Assembly (NCBI GenBank): GCA_025917655.1
Contig: CP084612.1
Span: forward strand, 372,001-436,000
Length of the DNA: 64,000 nucleotides
Direction of reading: 5' to 3'
Source: Chlorella sorokiniana
Taxonomy: Eukaryota > Chlorophyta > Trebouxiophyceae > Chlorellales > Chlorellaceae
Part shown: piece after piece, positions 46,001-55,771 of the stretch
Layout: each line of letters starts with the position of its first letter
Numbering within the stretch: the stretch's first letter is position 1
The notes under the pieces: generated by a model
The model's database searches: none
Seen by the model: the letters and a program-made list of their open reading frames with translations, nothing else
What the model was told of the DNA's origin: nothing
Program-made: the position numbers and the translations under genes

Positions 46001-46952
46001 CGGGCAGCTTCCCCTGCGCCGAGTACTCCCACATGTACAGCTTGTGCCCGCAGCCGATGGCCAGCACGTCGGCCGCCACGTGGAAGGCGAGGGAGGCGAT
46101 GGGCTTGCCTGCAGCGGGGCGGCGGTGGGGCCAGGCGCTGGGCAACGCTGCCCAGGAAACCTGAAACCTCCACCTCGCCACGCTCTGCGGCGGCGGGCCC
46201 ATCGTGCCTCGATTGGGGGCCCCCGCCCGGCTTGACGGAGGAGAGGCAGCGTGCAGAACACGGCACGGCGTGGCGAGGCTGGGGGAGTGCAGGCCGTGGC
46301 TGCAGGGGGGCTCACCGAAGGTGTGCCGCGCGATGCAGTGCCCCGTGGCGGCGTCCCACAGGCGGACCTCGTGATCCAGGGAGCCGGAGGCCAGCAGGGC
46401 GGGCTTGCGCGGGTGGAAGCGCACCACCCAGGGCGTGCGGCGGTGGCCGGACAGCACGCGCACGAGGCGCCCGCTGGCGCAAGAGCTCAGCTTCACCGTA
46501 TGGTCGCCGCTGCAGTGAAGAAAAGGGGATGCGAGTGTGAAGGGTGGGCGGGGGGTCTGTGAGGGCCACACGGCTGTCCGGAGGGAGAGCACGAGCAACG
46601 GGTTGCCGGCGGCGAAGCTAGCTCATTTTTGCTGAAGCCAGCTCATTCCCAACGCATCGCGGGTGGCGTGCACCAGGCAGGAGGAAGGTTTGGGGTGGGG
46701 GCGGGCGGGGCAGGCGGGGCAGACTACTACTCACTGCGTGGACGCCAGCAGCGTGCCGTCGCAGTTGTACGAAAGAGCGATGGTGGACCGCGGCGGGGGC
46801 TGGAAGGAGGCGTAGCTGGCGCTGCAGTGGCTGGTCAAGCTGGCCTCGGCCCACTGCTGCAGGCGCGCCGAGGTGGGCGTGGCGTCGGCGGCGGCGCAGC
46901 GCGGCGGCCCACCCACTTCGCGGGCTGCCAGCAGCCGCGCGGCGTTCCGCAT
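43079..46952 (-). CDS. AMBRA1-like WD40 protein (autophagy / CUL4 receptor family)
   Basis: AMBRA1 proteins are WD40 DCAF-type adaptors that regulate Beclin-1 autophagy and CUL4 ubiquitin ligases in animals; plants have homologues. Exon 1: MRNAARLLAAREVGGPP to STIALSYNCDGTLLASTQ. Exon 2: SGDHTVKLSSCASGRLVRVL with SGHRRTPWVVRFHPRKPALL and SGSLDHEVRLWDAATGHCI. The GHRRTPW signature is diagnostic of the family. Exon 3: IASLAFHVAADVLAIGCGHK and LYMWEYS. Exon 4: RRSMRAVHFHPQGLPLVLTA, then a long low-complexity region. Later exons: RVRLRIWRFDAARPTALLAV, GVHFSPCGRFLAGTVACR, VVFEVRVFSMDGPDFGQVVR, AHCLTSVQFSPCCRHMLLAY, INAACFHPRAGGGIAYGTKE, then LREFVMTQHWLRQQAL. Frame shifts occur near 45740 and 44330. 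The intron at 43908 has a GC donor. It is divergent from the SRP receptor gene. Confidence 0.82.
43628..43765. repeat. direct repeat of a (GGGT)n / GAGAGAGGGAGAGGGAGG block
   Basis: GGGTGGGTGGGGAGAGAGGG then AGAGGGAGG(G)GTGTGTG occurs twice within an intron of the AMBRA1-like gene, about 90 bases apart. Confidence 0.8.
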
Positions 46953-47506
46953 GGCGCCCGCTAGCCCTGACGCAAGTGTGCAATTTGGTGGCTACTCTGG
47001 AGGCCTCAAAGAGGGGTTCCCGGCCGCGAAGTATGTGGCCCCCGGCCTGCCGAGGGTGGGGCGCTCCGCACTCTCGGGGTGCTGTCCTGAGCCGATGAAC
47101 ACTACTCCAGGGAATGGAAAACGCGCTGGCAAGCTCGCAGGGGCCGCCACCCACGCACCCCCGCTTACGGTCAAGGACGAGGTGCTGCTGCGAAAGCGTA
47201 TTTGAAGGTTCTCAGTGGTGGATGGCTCATTAATGGCGCCATTGGTCTTAGGGTCCCAGCACAGCCTCCCCTAGCGGCCTGCTGTGCTGTGCTGGCCCAC
47301 TCACATTGTTGGGGCGGGTCGCTGCGCGCCGGCACCTTTCTTTCCTATATCATCACCAAGCGAGCAACACTAGCTACATCCAAGGCCTGCAGAGCCTCCA
47401 CCTAGCTACCCACAACTGACGCCTCTTCACGCGGTGCCTCTCCCCACGTGCTCCCCGTTATCAAGCGCCAGTAACCGCTTCCAGCGAGTCGTCGACGCTT
47501 CCGGGC
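46953..47506. promoter_or_regulatory. shared divergent promoter region (AMBRA1-like / SRP receptor)
   Basis: The start codons of two divergent genes are 555 bases apart, so both promoters lie here. No specific element was identified. Confidence 0.4.
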
Positions 47507-50500
47507 ATGCTTGACTACGTGTGTGTGTTCACCAAGGGCGGCAGCCTGCTCTGGGCGCTGTCCTTCGTGGGCCTCAAGGGCGACCCAATCAATGCCCTGA
47601 TCCGGGCGTGCCTGCTGGAGGAGCGGGCGGGCCAGAGCAGCTTCGAGTACATCATCCCCAGCGGCGGCACCTACGCGCTCAAGTGGTCGCTGAACAACGT
47701 GAGCGGCTCGCCTGCCTCCTGCCTCCTGCACCCACATCGGCAGCACGCGTGCGGGTTGTCCGCAGCACTGCCGCTCCCGCGTGGCATCCTGCAGCGCCCG
47801 CCGCCAGTCCCGCGGCAGTGCCCGCCCGTCTCCGCCGTACTCTCCCCCTTCCCATCTTTACACACCACCTCTGCCGTGCCGCAGGGCCTAGGCCTCGTGT
47901 TTGTGGCAGTGTACCAAAAGGCGCTGAAGCTGCTGTACGTGGACGAGCTGCTGGACCGCTTGAACCGCGCCTTCTCGCCGCGCTACCGCCCCAACTGCTA
48001 CGCCTACCCCGAGTTTGACGCCGCATTCCAGGCGGGTACAAAGCGGGGGCGGGTGCTGCAGGATACGGCTGCAGGCGTGCATGCTGCGGGCGTCGCTGCT
48101 TCGCCGGCGAGCTTGCGATTCTCCAGAGCACGGCAGCCATGCCCGGCAGCTGAGCTGTTCCACGGCACCGCCTCTCTTCCGCCTGCAGCGCCTGCTGAAA
48201 GAGTGCGAGGAGAGGGCGGAAGCAGCGCGGCGACCCACCGCGCAGCCGCCCGCGCCGCCGCAGCCCAGCACGCAGCAGCGGCGCGCGGTCGGGGCGCCAA
48301 CGGCGCCGCCGCCTCGCCACCCAGCAGCGAGGAGGGGGACAGCGACGCCAGCGCGGCGGCGGCGGCCGGCAACGGCGCCGCCGCCTCGGATGGCACGCCC
48401 GCCGGCGGCTCTGCCGACCAGAGCAGCGACGAGGGCGGCGAGGGCAGCAACGGCGCTGCCAACGGCGCCGACGGCTTTGTGCCCAACCTGGACAAGCTGA
48501 AGAAGCTGGGCAAGCGTGCGGGCCCTGGGGGCAAGGTGGTGCGCCACCAGGCCGACCGCGCCGAGGAGCCCAAGAAGAAGGCGGCGGCAGCCAAGAAGGG
48601 CAAGCAGGCCCGCGTGTGGGGCGACATCGCCGCCGGCGGGCGCAAGGGTGAGCCTGCGCGCCCCCCCCGCTGCTGCCTTTCTGCTGCCTGCTGCCCCGCT
48701 CGGGCGTGGTCCGGCAGCCAGGCGGTTCTTCGCGCGGCGCAGCTGCTGTTAAAGCTGTCGTTTCCACCGCAGCCCTGCCTGGGACCCAGATACAGGCCCC
48801 CCACCTGCTCACCTGGCGACATCCCTGTCTCGCTCTGTCGATCTGCAGAGGAGGGCCCACTGGACTTTACTGATGGCAGCCCCTCTGAGGCGCCCGTGGC
48901 CGCCGCCGACCTCAACCAGCGCAGCCTGATTGACGTGGAAGAGGAGGTGTCCTATGAGGATGAGGGGGTGGCGGAGGTGAGCAATGGCGGCAATGATTGC
49001 TTTGCATGGCGCGGCGGTTGCCTGGAGGACAGGCAGGCGGCAGCGCCTGCTGCTCGACGATCACGCTGCCGTTCCGTCGTGAAGGTGTCGCCGCTTTGAA
49101 AGCGTGCGTGGAGTCCTTTCTTTGCGTTCAATGTGCACCTGATTGCAACCGAGCACCTTTCCTGCCTCAAACCGGCCGCTCCATTCCCTTTATCGCGTGC
49201 AGGAGGCCGCGGGCGGTGCGCCCGGCAAGGGCGGCCTGCTCTCCTCCTTTGTGCGAACCATTGGCGTGAATGTGGTTGGCACTCAGGTGGGGGGCCCATC
49301 ATTTTTTTTGCCGCGGGGCGGAGGTGCCCAAGCGCTTGCCTGCTCAGCTGTCCTGCGCTGAGCGCTACGGCATGCTTGCTGACCTGCTTGCACAGCTTCT
49401 CATCCCTCCCTCTCATCCTCAGCAAAAAGCCACTCGCATTACACACAGTCACACGCCAACAACTGCACCCACCCCACCCCACCCCTGCAGGCGCTGACCC
49501 GCTCCGACATTGAGCCTGCTCTCGCCACGCTGAAGCGGAAGCTGATGGAGCGCAACGTGGCTGAGGAGATTGCCGACAAGTGGGCCTCCTCTCTCTTTTT
49601 TTCTGGTTTTTATCGTGCCTGTCTGCAGCTGCCTTGGTCCGTGGGGTGGACGCTGGCGCAGCGGTGGCTGAGGCACCACCCGCTAGCGTCCGCCTGGGTG
49701 CCTCCCAAACCCCCCGCTTCCCCTCTTTCCTTCCGCCGCAGGGTGACGGAGAGCGTGGCGGCGAGCCTGGAGGGCCGGCGCCTGGGCTCCTTCACGCGCG
49801 TGTCGTCGGCGGTGCAGTCGGCGGTGGAGGAGGCGCTGACGCGCATCCTCACCCCCAACCGCTCCATCGACATCCTGCGGGAGGTCAAGGAGGCGCAGGT
49901 GAGCTGGTGGGCTGGGTGGGAACCCCGAGGCTTGGGAGCGGGTGAACTGAAGCTGCTGTGCGCGTGCACGGCATCTGCAGCAGCACCGACAGCGACAGAC
50001 GCAATTCCTGGTGGCACCACGTAACCAGGGGCGTGTCTGGCCCGGCCAAGCTGGCTGCCGCAGCGTGCCCGCAGCGCGGCCCGCCCGCTCCCCTCCCAGC
50101 ACCCCTGCCCTGGCCCCTGCCTTGTGCGTGTGCAGGCCAAGGGGCGTCCCTACACGATTGTGTTTGTGGGTGTCAACGGCGTGGGCAAGTCCACCAACCT
50201 GGCCAAGGTGGCTGCGCTGCCTGCTCACTGTTGGAAGGGAAAGGGGTTCAGTCAGGCTAGTCTGTGCGCACTGGAGAAGGGTGCGGGACGCCTGCCAAAA
50301 GTGGCGGGAAGGTCCGCCGCCAGCATGGGCTGCAGGCAGCCAGCCAGCCCACGTGCCCGCAGCCAGGGGCCTCAGGAAGCGCCGCTGCAACCGTTCTGGA
50401 ACCTCCGAGCGTGCCCGCCTTGCTGGGGGCACACTGTCCCAGCTCCCACCTCTTCTCCCCACCCGGCTCACCCACCTGCCCACGATTTACAGGTGGCTTA

Positions 50501-51120
50501 CTGGCTGCTGCAAAACGGCATCAAGGTCATGATCGCGGCGTGCGACACCTTCCGCTCGGGAGCTGTGGAGCAGCTCAAGACGCACTGCGCGCGCCTGCAG
50601 GTGGGGCCTGCTCCCCGCAACGGTCTCGCAGCAGCTGCGAGTAGCATGGGGTCGTGCTGCCGCAGGCATCAGCAGCTTGCGGCAGCGCCAGTCGCCTCTC
50701 CCAGCAGACCAGGTTATGCTCCACCTCATTATACCCTGTACTGCGCCATGCTGCTGTACTGCAGGTGCCGCTGTACGAGCGCGGGTATGAGAAGGATCCC
50801 GCAAAGGTGGCGTTTGAGGCGGCCAAGGCGGCTCAGCGCAGCGGCATCGATGTGCTGCTGGTGGACACCGCGGGCGCATGCAGGTGCAGCGCTGCTGCAG
50901 CTTCCACCGCTGCATGCTGTTGGGCTGCCCAGCAGCACGCCCCCACGCGCTGGACGGCCCTGGCAGCGCGCAGCCCTGCGGCTGCCTGCATGCATGCAGG
51001 CTGGGTCCTGCCTTCGCCGTTGTGGCTGCTGGCGCGGCATGTATGCTGCTGCGTATCCCACCCCTGCGCATCTCCCTCCTCCTTCTTGACACCGTGCATA
51101 GTCATTTTCACGGTTGCCTG

Positions 51121-51157
<37 letters not shown>

Positions 51158-51774
51158 CCTCCACCCCCTTCAGGACAACGAGCCGCTGATGCGGGCGCTG
51201 TCCAACCTCATCAACCTCAACCAGCCCGACCTGGTGCTGTTTGTGGGCGAGGCGCTGGTGGGCAACGACGCCGTGGACCAGCTCACCAAGTTCAACGCGC
51301 GTCTCGCCGACCTGTGCCCCGACCCCAGCCAGCGCCACCTCATCGACGGCATCGTGCTCACCAAGTTCGACACCATCGACGACAAGGTGCGCGCCCGCCT
51401 GGCACCCGGCGCTTGTGGCCGGCTGGCCGGCCGGCGGCGGCGCCCGCGAGGCGTGCCTTGGGGCCTGTAGCTGTGGCCGTGGCTGCGGGAGGGCTGCTGC
51501 CCTTGGCTGGTTGACAGTCTGTCGCCTGACCCTGGCTGGCGACTGGCAGGCCCTGCCGCTTTCCCTGCGGGGGACTGGGCTTGGCGAGCCAGTTTGACTG
51601 ACCCGGCGCGCCCCCGCACCCGTCACTCCCCCTCCTGGTGGCATGCAGGTGGGCGCCGCGCTGTCCATGGTTTACACATCGGGCGCACCCATCATGTTTG
51701 TGGGCTGCGGCCAGACGTATGTGGACCTGAAGAAGCTCAACGTGCGCAGCGTGGTGAAGAGCCTGCTCAAGTGA
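47507..51774 (+). CDS. SRPRA: signal recognition particle receptor alpha subunit
   Basis: SR-alpha is the ER-membrane-associated GTPase that docks the SRP-ribosome complex. The N-terminal longin-like SRX domain, which binds SR-beta, reads [40 protein letters not shown] and [21 protein letters not shown] charged low-complexity linker follows with [13 protein letters not shown] and [13 protein letters not shown]. The N domain has [20 protein letters not shown] and [20 protein letters not shown]. The G domain has [15 protein letters not shown] (G1), [48 protein letters not shown] (G3), [32 protein letters not shown] (G4) and [15 protein letters not shown] with a Leu-Lys end. At 50872 one C is missing so that DTAGRMQ is broken before the intron. 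The intron at 48032 uses a GC donor. A (CA)n tract precedes the DNEPLM exon. Confidence 0.93.
51122..51155. repeat. (CA)n microsatellite
   Basis: About 16 CA dinucleotides lie in an SRP receptor intron, upstream of the CCCTTCAG acceptor. Confidence 0.9.
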
Positions 51775-51961
51775 TGGCAGGAGCGGCGCCCATGAGCCGC
51801 GGCGCGGCATTCACCACCGCTCTGTGCGTGTTGTCGGCCTGCAGCATGACAGCATGCCTGTTGGGCATGAGTTGAAGCATGGGCAGCAGAGCTTCTGCAC
51901 AGGTCGTGAACCGTCGCACCAGCAGGTCGTGCACTGATGGCTGATGTTCGTGCCGGCTGTC

Positions 51962-51966
51962 TGTAA
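51962..51966 (+). terminator. TGTAA polyadenylation signal of SRP receptor alpha
   Basis: TGTAA lies about 190 bases after the stop codon, in the CTGTCTGTAAGCTG context, with no competing copy closer to the stop seen. Confidence 0.5.
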
Positions 51967-52097
51967 GCTGATTTCTACCTCCCTAACTGCGCAACTGGAG
52001 TAGGAAGGGGCAGATGAAGGGCCAATAGATCCCTTTGGTGGCGCAAGAGACTGCTTGAAGCAGACCGCAGGTGGCAGGCAGGTGGCGGATGGGTTAC

Positions 52098-54758
52098 AGG
52101 GCGGCTGTCAGGGAGGGGTCTCTGCGGTTATCATGCAGCATCCTCAGTAAGTTGAACTGCCCAAGGGCCCCGCCCGAGCCACCCGCCGACCGGGGTCTGC
52201 TGCTCTGGAAGGCGCCAAGCGTGGCAGGCCAAGGCTCCCGCCCGCGCCCTGCCCTGCCTCTTTAATTCGGTTGGTGGCACAGCTGAACAACAGACAGACA
52301 CAATGACTGAGGGCAAGGCGTGAGTCACTGGGATGGCGGCTGCGGGGTGGTGGGGCATGCAGGCGGGCCGGTTGGGCTTGCGGCGCCGGCATTGATGCTG
52401 GGACTCACCCTGAGTTGTTGCTGGATGATGCAGTCACCTGTCTATTGTCATCTGCGGCCATGTGGACTCTGGCAAGTCCACCACCACCGGCCGCCTGCTC
52501 TTCGAGCTGGGCGGTATCCCCGAGCGTGAGCTGGAGAAGCTGAAGGTCCGCTGCTGCTGCGGCCAGCCGCGATCAGGGCCGGGGAAGGCGCAGGCAGCCG
52601 AGATGGTGATGCACGGCCCCGGCGGCGCAGCTGCTGGGGCTGTCTGACGGCTTGGCATGAGAATTGGAGGCTTGAGTTGCGCTGCAAAGCGCGCGGAATG
52701 CACCCTGGGTGCTGACCAGCGTCGGCTGCCCGTCCGCTCACCTGCCCGCAGGAGGAGGCCGCTGCCCTGGGCAAGTCCTCTTTCGCCTTCGCCTTCTACA
52801 TGGATCGCCAGAAGGAGGAGCGCGAGCGCGGTGTGACCATCTCCTGCACCACCAAGGAGTTCTTCACTGACAAGTTCCACTACACCATCATCGATGCCCC
52901 GGGTAAGGCGCTGCAAGTGGTTGGTGATGTCACCCGGCAGGCGGGCGGAGCAGCACCCGGGGCAGAACCACCGGAGGTGCCCCATAGCAGCAGACTTTTT
53001 GGTGATGCAATGCGATTTGTGTGTGCCCAGAATCGGGCAATGCAGCAGCTGCCCTGTGCGGCTTGCTTCCGCCTCCCTTGCTCGGGGAACATAATTATGC
53101 TCAGCTCTTGTCGCCCTCAACCTCTGCAGGCCACCGCGATTTCATCAAGAACATGATTTCCGGCGCCGCCCAGGCCGATGTGTGCCTGCTCATGGTGCCC
53201 GCCGACGGTAACTTCACCACCGCCATCCAGAAGGGCGACCACAAGGCGGGCGAGATCCAGGGCCAGACCCGCCAGCACGCGCGCCTGCTCAACCTGCTGG
53301 GCGTGAAGCAGCTGATTGTGGGCGTGAACAAGATGGACTCCGACACCGCCGGCTACAAGCAGGTGCGGTGGGGTGAAGGAGCGCGTGGAAGCGGATTCAA
53401 TGGGCACCCAGGGCCGGCAGCTGCTGCTGGCAGGCATTGGCTTGCGAGCAGCGGGGTGCATCTCTTGCCCACCAATGTCCTGGCCCTCAACCCCGCTGCT
53501 GCCCCTGCTGCCCCTACTCTCCCTGCAGGAGCGCTACAACGAGATTGCGTCCGAGATGAAGCACATGCTTGTGCGCGTGGGCTGGAAGCCCGACTTTGTT
53601 GAGAAGAGCGTGCCCGTCCTGCCCATCTCTGGCTGGATGGGTGACAACCTGATCAAGAAGAGCGAGAAGATGACCTGGTGGAGCGGCGCGGACGTGGTGG
53701 CCACTGACGGCCAGAAGTTCCACGTCGACACCCTGCTGGACGCCCTGAACAACTTTGTGCAGGTGGGTGCGGGGGTGGCGCGACAAGTTGGGTGTGCTGG
53801 CTTGCGGGCGGGCAGCCAGTGCGGCTGAGGGCGGTTGGCAGGAGCTGCAGTGGCGGACCTTACGCTCAACAGCTGACATGCTGCCCCGCCCTCTCCTCAT
53901 GCTCAACAGGTGCCCGAGCGCAAGACCGACGCCGCCCTGCGCCTCCCCATCTCCGGCATCTACAAGATCAAGGGTGTGGGTGATGTGCTGGCTGGTCGCG
54001 TTGAGCAGGGCATCGTCAAGCCCGGCGATGAGGTCATCTTCATGCCCACCCACACCGCCGCCAACAAGTGCGAGGGCAAGGTGAGCGAGGGGCGTGGGGG
54101 CGCTCTTTCTGTTAACAGCTTTTCGCTGCCCGTTTCTGCTGCTGCCCCAGCTGCATGCTGTCATGGCTGCTCTTTTGCCTGCTCTTATGCTCTTGTGCAG
54201 AGCTGCCAATGTCCCAGATGGCACTACTGCTTGCTGACCCGCATGTGCCTCTTCCCCTCCCTCTGCCGCGAGCAGGTGTTCACCGTGGAGATGCACCACA
54301 AGCGCGTGGAGAAGGCCGGCCCCGGCGACAACGTGGGCATGAACATCAAGGGCCTGGACAAGGGCAACATGCCCCGCACCGGCGACGTGATGATCCTGAA
54401 GAGCGACTCCACCCTGAAGCAGGTGAAGGACTTCACCGCCCAGATCCAGACCCTGGACATCCCCGGCGAGGTCAAGGCAGGCTACTCCCCCATCGGCTTT
54501 GTGCGGTGTGGCCGCTCCGCCTGCCGCATCACCGGCATCAACTGGAAGGTGGGCAAGGAGACTGGTGGCAAGAAGCTGGAGGCCCCCACAGCCTGAAGGC
54601 CAACGAGATGGCGGAGGTTGTGTTTGAGCCCTGCCAGCCCCTGGTGGTGGACAGCTTCAAGAACTGCGAGGGCCTGTCCCGCATCGCCTTCCTGGACGGC
54701 AACACCGCCGTCATGCTCGGCAAGGTGGTGAAGACCACCGCCAAGTGAAGCGCTTGAC
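52098..54758 (+). repeat. inverted duplication, right arm (EFL copy 2)
   Basis: Reverse complement of 39876-42514, including about 200 bases upstream of the ATG. The arms face outward from a 9.6-kb loop that carries the AMBRA1-like and SRP receptor genes. Confidence 0.9.
52303..54748 (+). CDS. EFL: elongation factor-like GTPase EFL, copy 2
   Basis: Same exon structure and nearly the same protein as copy 1, with all introns GT-AG. The one clear amino-acid difference noted is Ser for Asn in [10 protein letters not shown]1 GHVDSGKS, G3 DAPG, G4 NKMD and the EFL-type insertions [20 protein letters not shown] and SEKMTWW are all present. Introns differ from copy 1 by scattered substitutions and small indels, for example GTCCGC against GTCTGC at one donor. 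As in copy 1, the frame stops after KKLEAPTA at about 54595 and the conserved C-terminus [20 protein letters not shown] to [16 protein letters not shown] lies one base out of frame after the same five-C run. The span is given to the conserved C-terminal stop. Confidence 0.93.
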
Positions 54759-55156
54759 GCAGCGGCAGCACCGCCCTCCCCAGGGTTGGGCTGCCAGCAG
54801 CAGCAGCAGCGCCCCGCTGCCACCCGGCCAGTGGGGCATCAGAAGCGAGCGACGGCGGCAACCCCTTTTCCACACCTTGCGGCAGCCTTCCAGAGATATG
54901 ACGGTGCAGCTTTTTTTGACTGATTGCAGCCTGCAATACGTTTGCCAGCTTCCGCCCTTCTGTAACGCCTCCTCCTAGAACAAATTGAAGGGAATGCTAC
55001 AAGGTTCCTAGCTGGCATGTTGCAGCAACGCAAAGCGAGACGTACAGAAAAGCATGGGCAGCAAAACAAGCAACAGAATGATCAGAGCAAGCAAACGCAG
55101 CAGGAGCAGCAGTAGAGGCAGGGCATAAGCAAAAGCAGGGCGGAAAAACAAGCGGT
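54759..55156. other. spacer between convergent genes
   Basis: Holds the 3' UTRs of EFL copy 2 and the FMC1-like gene. A CAGCAG run follows EFL at about 54797-54811. The 55030-55150 part is A-rich (GCAAAACAAGCAACAGAATG). No gene was recognised. Confidence 0.4.
54961..54965 (+). terminator. TGTAA polyadenylation signal of EFL copy 2
   Basis: TGTAA lies about 213 bases after the EFL copy 2 stop. It is outside the duplicated region, so the two copies must use different 3' ends. Confidence 0.5.
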
Positions 55157-55594
55157 TCACGCCTCCGTCTTGTCCGGCATCTGCAGGCCCACCAGATTGG
55201 CTGCCCGAGCGTTCATATCCTTCTCCCTCCTGTCGATGGGGATGCCAATGTTGTACGACAGCAGGAGCTCCTGCAGCAGGGGCGCCACAGCCAAGCTGGA
55301 CGGCGGCGGCGGCGGCGAAGTGCAACCCCGCTCCGCTGCCCCGGTTGCTCTGTGGGTCACACCGCTCAAGCATCACCATACCTTGTGCTCTCTGACACCT
55401 TCTATGAGGTAGGCATAGTCCTTGGCCTGCTGCAAAGCAAACTGCCGCTCGGCTGGGTCTTCGCGCTGGACCCCGCGCCTGAACTCGGCGATGACAAAGT
55501 CTCGCCACTGTCTGTTGCCAGTAGCTGATGTGATGTTGCGATCTACTGCACGCAGCAGGGCACGAAGCACCTGCCTGGCTTCTGCAGCGGACAT
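55157..55594 (-). CDS. FMC1-like LYR-family mitochondrial assembly factor
   Basis: FMC1 (LYRM-type) is a small mitochondrial protein needed for F1-ATPase assembly in yeast; plants have related proteins. Exon 1: MSAAEARQVLRALLRAVDRN, then RQWRDFVIAEFRRG and FALQQAKDYAYLIEGVREHK. A GT-AG intron of about 115 bases leads to exon 2: ELLLSYNIGIPIDRREKDMN, then ARAANLVGLQMPDKTEA. The LLRAV...WRDFVIAEFRR helix pair and the LLLSYNIGI...AANLVGLQMP ending match plant FMC1-like proteins. The length (about 107 residues) fits. An AG acceptor just upstream (GGCAG|GCGCTGAGCATTGAC) suggests a further 5' exon; the ATG at 55594 is the simplest start. Confidence 0.7.
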
Positions 55595-55771
55595 GTCAAT
55601 GCTCAGCGCCTGCCATGGGAATAAATCACAGGGCACAACTCCAGTTTACTGTTCATGACATGCAGCTGGCCCGGTTCAGCCCTCCAGGTTGGCCCAACCT
55701 GGCACGGGCGCTCCAAGCAATCCAAGCTCCTTTCTCCCTGTACATCCTGTGTTCCATCCACAGGGCCGCGT

